Shown here: positions 41,168 through 48,069 of the stretch, one piece after another
How positions within the stretch are numbered: the first letter of the stretch is position 1
Layout of the letters: the number at the start of each line of letters is the position of its first letter
DNA from: Candidatus Latescibacterota bacterium
GTDB taxonomy: Bacteria > Latescibacterota > UBA2968 > UBA8231
Length of the DNA stretch: 64,000 nucleotides
Assembly (NCBI GenBank): GCA_022819745.1
Contig: JAJEGS010000028.1
Coordinates: forward strand, 1 to 64,000
Direction of reading: 5' to 3'
Notes under the pieces: model-generated
Databases searched by the model: none
Told to the model about the DNA's origin: nothing
What the model saw: the letters and a program-made list of their open reading frames with translations, nothing else
Translations under genes and position numbers: made by a program

Positions 41168-42295
41168 CTATCCCACCAGCACGGACCACAAGACGCCGGC
41201 ACCTACCGCTGAGCCGATGACCCCGGCGACATTGGGGGCCATCGCGTGCATCAGCAGGTAGTTATTGGGGTCTTCGCGCTGGCCCATCATCTGCACCACG
41301 CGGGCCGAGTCGGGCACGGCCGAGACCCCGGCAGCGCCGACGAGCGGGTTGATTTTGTCTTTGGTGAAGAGGTTCAAAAACTTGGCAAAGAGCACGCCGC
41401 TGGCCGTGGCGACTGCAAAGGACAGGGCACCGAGGCTGAAGATGAGTACCGACTGCGGCGTGAGAAAGGTCTGGGCTTGGGTTGAGCAGCCGACCGAGAA
41501 CCCGAGGAGGATGGTGACGATATCGACCATCGAGGTGCGGGCGGTCTGAGCCAAGCGCTCGGTGACGCCGCTTTCCTTGAGCAGATTGCCGAAGAACAGC
41601 ATGCCGAGCAGCCCGATTGCACCCGGAGCGAGGAGCGCGCAGATGAGGAAAGCGACGATGGGAAAGATGATCTTTTCGCGCTGCGACACCTCGCGCGGGG
41701 GCTTCATGCGAATTAGCCGCTCTTTGCGGGTGGTCAAGAGTTTCATTACCGGCGGTTGGATGACCGGTACCAGGGCCATATAGGAGTACGCGGCAATAGC
41801 AATGGCCCCGAGCAGGTGAGGAGCTAGCTTGGCCGCGAGGAAGATCGCCGTTGGTCCGTCGGCTCCGCCGATAATGCCGATGGCCCCGGACTCGGACGGA
41901 GTGAAGCCTAGGTAAAGTGCGCCGATCAAGGTGAGGAAAATGCCCGTCTGCGCTGCTGCCCCCAGCAGGACCAGCCGGGGACTGGAGAGCATGATCGAGA
42001 AATCGGTCATTGCGCCGATGCCGAGAAAAATCAGCGGCGGGAAGATGCCTTGGCTGACGCCAAAGTAGATGTAGTAGAGCACACTGCCTTTGTCGTACAC
42101 GCCGATGGCCATGCTGGAGATAGACGGGAGATTACCCACGATGCAGCCGAAGCCAATCGGCAACAGCAGCAGCGGCTCGTAGTCTTTGCGGATGGCTAGA
42201 GAAATGAAGATCGCGCCGATGAAGATCATCAGCAGATTGCCGCGCGACATGTTGGCCACGGCCGTGGTGGAGAGGAATTCGAGGAGAATTTCCAT
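41168..42295 (-). CDS. oadB: sodium ion-translocating decarboxylase beta subunit
   Basis: The 375-residue inner-membrane protein has about nine to ten helices. It contains the family's sodium-site segments GIIGGADGPTAIFLAAKLAPHLLG and the C-terminal NPLVGAAGVSAVPDSARVVQMMGQREDPNNYLLMHAMAPNVAGVIGSAVGAG. It decarboxylates carboxybiotin and pumps Na+ outwards. It lies between the gamma gene (6-bp gap) and the alpha gene in the gene order G-B-A. The pump would recharge the Na+ gradient used by symporters such as the SSS protein at 10371. Confidence 0.96.
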   Translation of the reverse strand: MEILLEFLSTTAVANMSRGNLLMIFIGAIFISLAIRKDYEPLLLLPIGFGCIVGNLPSISSMAIGVYDKGSVLYYIYFGVSQGIFPPLIFLGIGAMTDFSIMLSSPRLVLLGAAAQTGIFLTLIGALYLGFTPSESGAIGIIGGADGPTAIFLAAKLAPHLLGAIAIAAYSYMALVPVIQPPVMKLLTTRKERLIRMKPPREVSQREKIIFPIVAFLICALLAPGAIGLLGMLFFGNLLKESGVTERLAQTARTSMVDIVTILLGFSVGCSTQAQTFLTPQSVLIFSLGALSFAVATASGVLFAKFLNLFTKDKINPLVGAAGVSAVPDSARVVQMMGQREDPNNYLLMHAMAPNVAGVIGSAVGAGVLWSVLVG

Positions 42296-42301
42296 GGCCG
42301 A

Positions 42302-42553
42302 TTAGTCGTTTTGGCGGCGCGCGTGCAGGGCGAAGCCGATGGCCGCGGCGATTGCGGGTGCGTCGTTTTCTTTGTTCTGACTCTGCGTGTGCAGTTGGGC
42401 TGGGGGAATATAGGGATGGATCGCGGCGAGGATCCTCGGCAAGACAGCGATAAAAATGCTGACTAATACCAGGGCGGTGAAGACGATACTCATGCCCACG
42501 AAGGCTAGGTCTAATCCCTGCGCGAGAGGATTGTCGAGTGCGAGTTGATTCAT
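42302..42553 (-). CDS. oadG: sodium-pumping decarboxylase gamma subunit
   Basis: The 83-residue protein has one N-terminal membrane helix (FVGMSIVFTALVLVSIFIAVLPRI) with the OAD gamma signature G-x-x-x-VF-x-x-L. A polar tail ends in AIAAAIGFALHARRQ. The gamma subunit assembles the alpha/beta complex and can bind zinc. It is the first gene of the oadGBA operon. Confidence 0.85.
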   Translation of the reverse strand: MNQLALDNPLAQGLDLAFVGMSIVFTALVLVSIFIAVLPRILAAIHPYIPPAQLHTQSQNKENDAPAIAAAIGFALHARRQND

Positions 42554-42649
42554 ATCTAAGTGGCTGTGCGGAAAGTGAAATACATTAAGGTATGGCGGCG
42601 GGCCGATAAGTCAAAAGGCGTTAGGACGTCGGTATTGGGGTAACTCTCT

Positions 42650-42684
42650 AAAAATCAACTCTTTGGCACGATTTTTCCAAAGAG
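42650..42684 (-). terminator. weak terminator between the lipoprotein and oadG
   Basis: CTCTTTGG (42659-42666) pairs with CCAAAGAG (42677-42684) around a 10-base loop. On the minus strand the stem is followed by TTGATTTTTAG. The stem has low GC, so efficiency is uncertain. Confidence 0.5.
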
Positions 42685-42697
42685 ATTTCATGGCGGA

Positions 42698-43327
42698 CTA
42701 GGAAGGATCGCAGTAGTTTTTTTCCCACTTCCTTCTTCTGGCTTCGCCCCAAGTAGCCCCTTCAAAGCCCTCCTCGGCTTGCGCCGGGGGCACACTCCGC
42801 AAAATCCGCCACTCGGTCAGCCGCCATAAGCCATCCTCGGCTTGTGGGCACGTCGTCATACAGGTTTGGTCGTTGATTAGGAGACCCACATCGGCCGTGT
42901 GGTACAAGCGTATGAAGACCATTCCACACGCCTTTTGACAGGCCCCTTGTTGGGTGCGGGAGGAAATGTTGAAATCGAACTCTGCTCCACGGTAGTAGCA
43001 CTGGAGGCTATCGGCTAAGGCCCTTTCGTACGCTTGGTCTTGTGTGCTGATTCCGGTCGTCTCATCGACAAACTTGAAGTCTGGGGACATCAATTCCTCG
43101 GGAAGAAAAAAGTAGAACGGCTGGTTCAGTGCCCAAGAAATAAGAGGGTATAATTGTTCAGGGCACGCCGCGTCCGTAGGCGGCGAAAAAGGTTCGCATG
43201 AGAGCACTACCTTCGCCGATCCACAGGACTGCTTCGGCCAAGGATCATATACACAGTCATAACCCATCCTCGAATCGCCACAAGCGACTAGGGCCCAAGC
43301 GATCAGGCTAAAAGGTAGCGCTCTCAT
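42698..43327 (-). CDS. putative lipoprotein of unknown function
   Basis: The 209-residue protein begins with a lipoprotein signal (FSLIAWALVAC-G), so Cys16 would be lipidated. The mature part is cysteine-rich (CVYDPWPKQSC, LSCEPFSPPTDAACPEQL, GACQKACGMVF, TCMTTC), with about a dozen cysteines that could form disulfides in the periplasm or on the surface. I recognise no domain. It lies directly downstream of the broken metalloprotease on the same strand (9-bp gap from the restored stop of that gene) and may once have been coexpressed with it. Confidence 0.65.
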   Translation of the reverse strand: MRALPFSLIAWALVACGDSRMGYDCVYDPWPKQSCGSAKVVLSCEPFSPPTDAACPEQLYPLISWALNQPFYFFLPEELMSPDFKFVDETTGISTQDQAYERALADSLQCYYRGAEFDFNISSRTQQGACQKACGMVFIRLYHTADVGLLINDQTCMTTCPQAEDGLWRLTEWRILRSVPPAQAEEGFEGATWGEARRRKWEKNYCDPS

Positions 43328-43409
43328 GGTGAAGCTTACCGGACTAAGCTGAGCTTGAACGATTTGACCAAGCTCGGTGATTTGACGCGCACCAAGTACA
43401 TGCCGCTGG

Positions 43410-45248
43410 CTACTTGAGCGCCCCTATCGGAGAGTCCGTCCCAAGCAACCGAGTACGACCTGGCTGCACATCATCTTCAGACAGCAGGTGTCGGACGAGT
43501 TGGCCGGTGATGGAATAGACAGCCACATCGACCCGTCCTGGTTCGTTCAGGTGATAGCGCAGGTTCACCGACGAATTGAAGGGATTGGGATAGGCCCCTT
43601 CCGCCGCCTCGACAGCCGCCTGTTGGGCTTTGGGCTTGGACGAGGGGCAGTCGGGATCTTCAGAAAGTAGCCCAGAAGGCATCCCATGCGTGGCACCAAA
43701 AGCTTCCCATATTTCGCCAGCGTGGGGACTTTTGTCGCCTCCTTGGCTGCATCCTTTCCAGTTCCACGTTCCATTCCCGTTCAGGTCGTCGTCGGCCAGC
43801 AGCACATTATCGAAAAACCGCTGGAAGGTGTTGGCGCGAGGCGAGTCCATTTCGAGCGCGGCGAAGATGATCTCATCGGCTGAGGACTGGCCTAGATCAA
43901 TGCGAAGATCCCAGCAGGCCCCGGCCGGTATCAAGCCCCTCTGATATGGTGAGCTGGTAGAGTTGTAATCTCTGGGGTACTTCTTTACTGAATGGGGATT
44001 CAGTTCGCGGTAGAGAGCCGTCCCTGCGAACTCGTGGGTAGAGTCGTTGAGGAACGAACAAGCGAAGTAGTCGGCCATGCCTTCGTCAAGGGCCCGTCCC
44101 TGTCCAGACGAGCCAATGAAACGATTGTGCATTTTGTAAATGACAGCATGCACGTACTCGTGATATATGGTATCAGACTGACGCTCGGAATTGCGGTGGC
44201 CGCTGAACTCTATCTTCGGTGTAGAGCCACCACGACAGTGTGCATGTGCATTACTTCTAACGCTCCTTGAGTTGGACACGAGATCGACTTTGAATCTCAC
44301 GTTGAAAAATTCGTCATCGAACCAACGTGCTATCTTGTTGGTGTGATAGAAGATGTTCAACTGGTCGCCATCTTCGGGGATGGAATTGTCAAAAGTCCAG
44401 TTGTAGGTGCCCTTAGTGGGCGATGAGAAGCGGAACCAGTGGTCGAGGTCGTTGTCCCTATCGACATCCGTTACGCTCCTGACATACTCTCCTTCCAACT
44501 CGGCCCCGACCGCATAGGTGGCCGTGGCCCCTGTCCAGCTTAATGAGTAGTCGCCATCCGTATCCGTCTCGTCATAGTCCACCCTCTGACCCGACGACAC
44601 ATTGACGGCTTGGACCTTGAGGTTTTCAAAACCCTCCAATTGACGCCTCCGTGTGTCGTGGCGGGGATGTATAAGACCCTCGACCGTCCCTTCGCGGGAG
44701 TAGCTGGCTTCAGCCACCAAGCTCTCGGTGGTCAGTGTGGTGCCGCTGAAAGCATCGACGACGACCTCGCGCGAATCAATGCCGTCATCCACAGACGCAA
44801 ACCATCCTATCTTGTAGGTGATGGAGTTGTCGTCCATCTGGGGAAAGATCACCAACTCCGGCTCGGCCACGATGGCGGCATCTTCGCTATCACCGAGTAG
44901 ATCCCGTATGACTTGGTCTTTTGATATGGTTGGAGAAACTTGCAAGTCTGGGTCCGGGTCGTTGCCTACGTTGCCGGTGGGACCGATGGGTCCCGCACTT
45001 TCAATGTCTAGGTCGCTTCGCTGTACGGGGCTGGCGTGGTCTGTTACCGTGCCTTGGGAGGAGAACCCAGAGACCTCATAGAAATCGCCTCCGATCGACA
45101 AAACGGTGTTGTTCCGTCCAATCGTTACCCCGTACCGGGCATTATAGACTTCGATACCGCGGTGTTCTTGGTCAAAAGAGACAATCCACATTCCCTGCTT
45201 GGTCTCGCTCGCTCGCGCTAGTGTCAACCTGTTGGAGCAAGGAGCCAT
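43410..45248 (-). CDS. main fragment of the M36-like metalloprotease
   Basis: The 612-codon open frame starts at an ATG within the inserted spacer and lacks a signal peptide. It holds the end of the propeptide (ITYKIGWFASVDDGIDSREVVVDAFSGTTL), a peptidase-associated beta domain, the zinc site HEYVH in DTIYHEYVHAVIYKMHN and the third ligand in ALDEGMADYFACSFL. The final residues (TRLLGTDSPIGALK) are out of frame relative to the FlgD domain. If translated it would stay in the cytoplasm. Confidence 0.75.
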   Translation of the reverse strand: MAPCSNRLTLARASETKQGMWIVSFDQEHRGIEVYNARYGVTIGRNNTVLSIGGDFYEVSGFSSQGTVTDHASPVQRSDLDIESAGPIGPTGNVGNDPDPDLQVSPTISKDQVIRDLLGDSEDAAIVAEPELVIFPQMDDNSITYKIGWFASVDDGIDSREVVVDAFSGTTLTTESLVAEASYSREGTVEGLIHPRHDTRRRQLEGFENLKVQAVNVSSGQRVDYDETDTDGDYSLSWTGATATYAVGAELEGEYVRSVTDVDRDNDLDHWFRFSSPTKGTYNWTFDNSIPEDGDQLNIFYHTNKIARWFDDEFFNVRFKVDLVSNSRSVRSNAHAHCRGGSTPKIEFSGHRNSERQSDTIYHEYVHAVIYKMHNRFIGSSGQGRALDEGMADYFACSFLNDSTHEFAGTALYRELNPHSVKKYPRDYNSTSSPYQRGLIPAGACWDLRIDLGQSSADEIIFAALEMDSPRANTFQRFFDNVLLADDDLNGNGTWNWKGCSQGGDKSPHAGEIWEAFGATHGMPSGLLSEDPDCPSSKPKAQQAAVEAAEGAYPNPFNSSVNLRYHLNEPGRVDVAVYSITGQLVRHLLSEDDVQPGRTRLLGTDSPIGALK

Positions 45249-45293
45249 TGGCCGCCCCTACGCTTGGTCTCGCTCGCTCGCGCTAGTGTCAAC
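45197..45293 (-). repeat. 32-bp direct repeat with 33-bp spacer inside the protease gene
   Basis: Identical 32-bp copies at 45197-45228 and 45262-45293 encode LTLARASETK on the minus strand. The 33-bp spacer between them (45229-45261) is not repeated. Copy plus spacer is 65 bp, not a multiple of three. Confidence 0.97.
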
Positions 45294-45580
45294 TCATCGT
45301 GGTCAACGCCACTGAATATCGCTACCGCCTTGAGCACATTGCGAGCTACCTGCTCCACATTCCCCTCCCCGATTGCCTTACCGCCTGAAAAATCGAGCGC
45401 GTTGAGGTTGGGAAAGATACGTACAGCCTTGCCCGTTAGCTGATTCTGGATGTACGGATACTTGCGTCCTTGGTCATCTACGAAGACGCCTTGGATTTCA
45501 TTGTCATCTTGGGCGTTGGCTGTGTCCATGAAGAAGAAACTGACAAGCCCGATCATCAGGCACTGCAAAAAGAATTTCAC
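45224..45580 (-). CDS. 5' fragment of the M36-like metalloprotease (signal peptide part)
   Basis: This 118-codon frame starts with GTG 45580 after AAGGAGGG. It encodes a signal peptide (FLQCLMIGLVSFFFMDTANAQ) and the start of the propeptide (YPYIQNQLTGKAVRIFPNLNALDF, NVEQVARNVLKAVAIFSGV). It ends in RRGGQWLLAPTG, which is encoded by the inserted spacer. An octanucleotide repeat lies just upstream of its ribosome binding site. Confidence 0.75.
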   Translation of the reverse strand: MKFFLQCLMIGLVSFFFMDTANAQDDNEIQGVFVDDQGRKYPYIQNQLTGKAVRIFPNLNALDFSGGKAIGEGNVEQVARNVLKAVAIFSGVDHDELTLARASETKRRGGQWLLAPTG

Positions 45581-46071
45581 TTATTACCCTCCTTGGGTAT
45601 GATGTGATGATGTGATGATGTGATGATAACGAGTGGCCGTTGACGTTGAATGATAGCCCCAATTTTTCCCCGCTCCTTTCTACTGTTTGCTAAACGGCCA
45701 CCGGAAATGTCGAGGCGTCGCTTATTGTAGGTCTTGGGCCTGTTCGGCCGGGGCTGCGCCTCGTCAATAAGGTCTAAAAACCAGTCTAAGTCGTGCAGCG
45801 TATCCGTTACCCCAGCGGGCATCGCCGGGGTAATCCTCAAAGTCTCATGGATACGGATAAAGTTGTAGTGCATAAAGTGGAGGACCACGGCTAGGGTGTG
45901 TTGATGTAGCCTTTTGGAGAAGGCGTTGGTTTTGCGCGTGAATCGTCGTGAGGACATGCACAGAGTGAGGTTTTGGCGCTCGACCAGGGACATGGAGACA
46001 TGTTCGGGATCGGGTCGCCGGCGATGACTTCCGTTCGCACGTCCACTTCCTCCGTCTTGTAAATCCGGCAC
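45577..46071 (-). pseudogene. C-terminal remnant of an IS1-like transposase
   Basis: Residues about 20-95 of this frame (RPDPEHVSMSLVERQNLTL, then SSRRFTRKTNAFSKRL, VVLHFMHYNFIRIHETLR and ITPAMPAGVT) match the end of the common IS1-type DDE transposases, which read PDP-x-HIST-S-x-VERQNLT and NF-x-RIHKTLR-x-TPAM. The final glutamate of the catalytic triad (VERQ) is present. The N-terminal two thirds are absent, because the small membrane-protein gene begins 16 bp upstream. The frame continues past the family end and overlaps the protease start by 4 bp. Confidence 0.8.
45601..45624. repeat. octanucleotide tandem repeat upstream of the protease gene
   Basis: GATGTGAT occurs three times in a row (45601-45608, 45609-45616, 45617-45624), 21-44 bp upstream of the protease GTG start and within the tail of the transposase remnant. 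Confidence 0.9.
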
Positions 46072-46087
46072 GGGTTACTTTGAATTT

Positions 46088-46309
46088 TCAGCGGCTACGA
46101 TCGCCACGACCTGAGACCTGCAACCGTCGAGAAGGCACAGGGCGAAAAAGGGCGAGCTTGCTGAGGATACTAAACAGCAGGCTGCCTAGGGCGATTAGGG
46201 TGGTTATCTGAATGCTGACCAACCAGCGAAATTGACTGTCCACGCGATTGCATAGCTCGGCAACGGCGCGTTCAATGGCGTCCAATCGGTAGGTTAGTTG
46301 CTCGGTCAC
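46088..46309 (-). CDS. small coiled-coil membrane protein
   Basis: The 73-residue frame has a short amphipathic coil (YRLDAIERAVAELCNRVDSQFRW) followed by one membrane helix (LVSIQITTLIALGSLLFSIL) and a basic tail. The order coil, FRW, helix repeats that of the 118-residue protein at 6809, so they look like distant relatives. The function is unknown. It lies between the transposase remnant and rmlA. Confidence 0.5.
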   Translation of the reverse strand: MTEQLTYRLDAIERAVAELCNRVDSQFRWLVSIQITTLIALGSLLFSILSKLALFRPVPSRRLQVSGRGDRSR

Positions 46310-46342
46310 GGCGTTGCTCCTATGGGCTGGGCGTTGGAGGCG

Positions 46343-47224
46343 TTAGAACGTCGGCCCGGATTGTTCGACGAGGTGCTTCAGATAGAGGCAATACGCATTG
46401 TCTTGGGAATAATTGGCGATGCGGAGGAGCTGTTCTTTGCCAATGTAGCCCTTGCGGTACGCTATTTCCTCGACGCAGCCCACTTTGAGTCCTTGCCGGT
46501 GCTCGATGGTTTGGACGAAGTTGTTGGCCTCTAGGAGGCTCTCGTGCGTACCGGTGTCGAACCAGGCAAAGCCCCGCCCCAACACCTCGACCTTGAGTTG
46601 TTTGCGACGGAGATACTCGTTGTTGACATCGGTAATCTCTAGTTCGCCGCGGGCCGAGGGTTTGAGACTGCGGACGATGTCGACGACCTCGCCGTCGTAA
46701 AAATAAAGGCCGATAACCGCGTAGTTGGACTTGGGGTTTTGCGGCTTCTCTTCAATGCTGATGGCGTTGCCCCCGGCGTCGAATTCGACGACTCCGTAGC
46801 TCGTAGGATCGCTCACGTAGTAAGCGAAGGCCAATCCCCCCTCCCGTAGTTGGCTGGCGCGGTGTAGGATCGCAGTCAGGCCATGCCCGTAGAGGAAGTT
46901 GTCGCCGAATATCAAGGCACAGGGGTCGCGGCCAGCGAAATCGGCCCCCACGACAAAGGCGTGAGCCACGCCCTCGGGCCGGTCTTGGACCGCGTATTCA
47001 ATGCTCAGCCCCAGCCGATCGCCGTCGCCGAAGAGCTGACGGTAGAGATTGGTGTGCTCCGGGCTGGAGATAATGAGAATCTCGCGGATATCGGCCAGCA
47101 TCAGCACCGAGAGCGGGTAGTAGATCATCGGCTTGTCGAAGATCGGCAGGATCTGCTTGGAGACCGATACGGTCAGAGGATAGAGGCGCGTGCCTTGGCC
47201 GCCGGCGAGGATGATGCCCTTCAT
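46343..47224 (-). CDS. rfbA: glucose-1-phosphate thymidylyltransferase
   Basis: The 293-residue cytosolic enzyme makes dTDP-glucose from dTTP and glucose-1-phosphate, the first step of dTDP-rhamnose synthesis. Signature elements are GIILAGGQGTRLYPLT with the nucleotide loop, KQILPIFDKPMIYYPL, LIFGDNFLYGHGL, SYGVVEFD, ISIEEKPQNPKSNYAVIGLYFYD and the C-terminal FAWFDTGTHESLLEA. Length and motifs are complete. No rfbB, rfbC or rfbD gene is in the window. The upstream PhyH gene ends 5 bp away on the same strand, so they are probably cotranscribed. Confidence 0.96.
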   Translation of the reverse strand: MKGIILAGGQGTRLYPLTVSVSKQILPIFDKPMIYYPLSVLMLADIREILIISSPEHTNLYRQLFGDGDRLGLSIEYAVQDRPEGVAHAFVVGADFAGRDPCALIFGDNFLYGHGLTAILHRASQLREGGLAFAYYVSDPTSYGVVEFDAGGNAISIEEKPQNPKSNYAVIGLYFYDGEVVDIVRSLKPSARGELEITDVNNEYLRRKQLKVEVLGRGFAWFDTGTHESLLEANNFVQTIEHRQGLKVGCVEEIAYRKGYIGKEQLLRIANYSQDNAYCLYLKHLVEQSGPTF

Positions 47225-47229
47225 GGAAT

Positions 47230-48063
47230 TTACTCAATTCCCTTTTTTTGCGGTCCTTGGGGACGGGGCCTCTGCGGCCAGACGATCTGCCGCCGTTCGG
47301 GCGTCAGGCGCGCCAATAGCTCTTCCGAGGGATGATAGCCGTGGCGGAAGTTGCCCCAGGAGGGTCCGTAGCGATAGACGAAAATCCGGCGCGTGCCCTC
47401 GTTTTTGCGCCGGGCCGAGCCGTGCGAAAGGCCATCGACGAAAAGGAGAGCGTCGCCCTTGGCCATGTGACACTCGATTGCGCCGGTGATGCCCTCGACG
47501 GTAGCGCCTTCGGGCTTCATGCGATGCCGGTCTAAGTCGGGATGCGTGAAGTTGGCTTTGTGGCTGCCGGGGATCAGCATGGTGCCGCCGTCGCCCGGAC
47601 CGATGTCCGTGAGTGCCACGAGGATGTTGATTTGGCCGCACATGTAGCGTCCGCGGTGGTAGCGAAATTGGTTGCGCATGATGGGCGGATAGCCGCCAGA
47701 GTGCAGGCCGATGGCCTCCCCGGGTTCGCGGAAGTTGGCAAAGTTTTCGTCGATGAAGAGCGGCCCGTGTGCGTAGTCGAACGTGTTCTCGCCGCCGACG
47801 AAGTGCTTTACTTTCTCGAGCCAAGCGGGATGGTCAATCATCCGCTCAAAAGGTTCGCCCGCCTCGTAGATTTGCTGCAAGTTGAGGCCGTCAATCGTGC
47901 CATAGGTATGGGCGTGGACATGGCCGTACCAGTCGCCCGGCTCGAGCGGCGGGATGGCGTCGAGGCAATCGTTGAGGTCTTTGACCTCATCGGCGCTAAG
48001 CGCCCCCTCTAAGTGCAGGTAGCCGCGCAGGTCGAAGAGGTAATTTTCGAGGTCGGTGACCAT
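47230..48063 (-). CDS. PhyH family protein with H-x-G in place of H-x-D
   Basis: The 277-residue protein has the PhyH scaffold (FDLRGYLHLEGALSADEV, INILVALTDIGPGDGGTMLIPGSH). The proximal metal motif reads His121-Ser-Gly123 in EAIGLHSGGYPP, where active oxygenases have H-x-D. The distal His214 (VDGLSHGSARR) and following arginines remain. In SyrB2- and WelO5-type Fe(II)/2-oxoglutarate halogenases the Asp is Ala or Gly, which frees a site for chloride. Loss of oxygenase activity or a non-enzymatic role is equally possible. It lies 6 bp from the MR/MLE gene and 5 bp from rfbA. Confidence 0.85.
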   Translation of the reverse strand: MVTDLENYLFDLRGYLHLEGALSADEVKDLNDCLDAIPPLEPGDWYGHVHAHTYGTIDGLNLQQIYEAGEPFERMIDHPAWLEKVKHFVGGENTFDYAHGPLFIDENFANFREPGEAIGLHSGGYPPIMRNQFRYHRGRYMCGQINILVALTDIGPGDGGTMLIPGSHKANFTHPDLDRHRMKPEGATVEGITGAIECHMAKGDALLFVDGLSHGSARRKNEGTRRIFVYRYGPSWGNFRHGYHPSEELLARLTPERRQIVWPQRPRPQGPQKKGIE

Positions 48064-48069
48064 AAGTCC

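Larger units (their letters stand above)
43336..45580 (-). pseudogene. secreted M36-like metalloprotease gene, broken by a 65-bp insertion and a frameshift
   Basis: Two frames belong to one gene. The 5' piece (45224-45580) ends ELTLARASETK and then runs into foreign residues. The 3' piece (43410-45248) begins after the same LTLARASETK. Removing 65 bp, one repeat copy (32 bp) plus the 33-bp spacer, joins them exactly in frame as ASETKQGMWIVSFDQ. Near the end, a missing base around 43456 shifts the FlgD-type tail out of frame: the other frame continues WDGLSDRGAQVASGMYLVRV and stops at 43336. The restored product would have a signal peptide, an FTP/PepSY-like propeptide, a fungalysin-type HEYVH with EGMADYFA, and a C-terminal FlgD module (AYPNPFNSSVNLRYHL). 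Confidence 0.82.

Noticed and set aside
45197..45293. Repeat(32)-spacer(33)-repeat(32) geometry like a minimal CRISPR array
   Set aside because: Only two copies, the repeat encodes protease residues in frame, there are no cas genes, and removing one unit restores a gene. A duplication-type insertion explains it.
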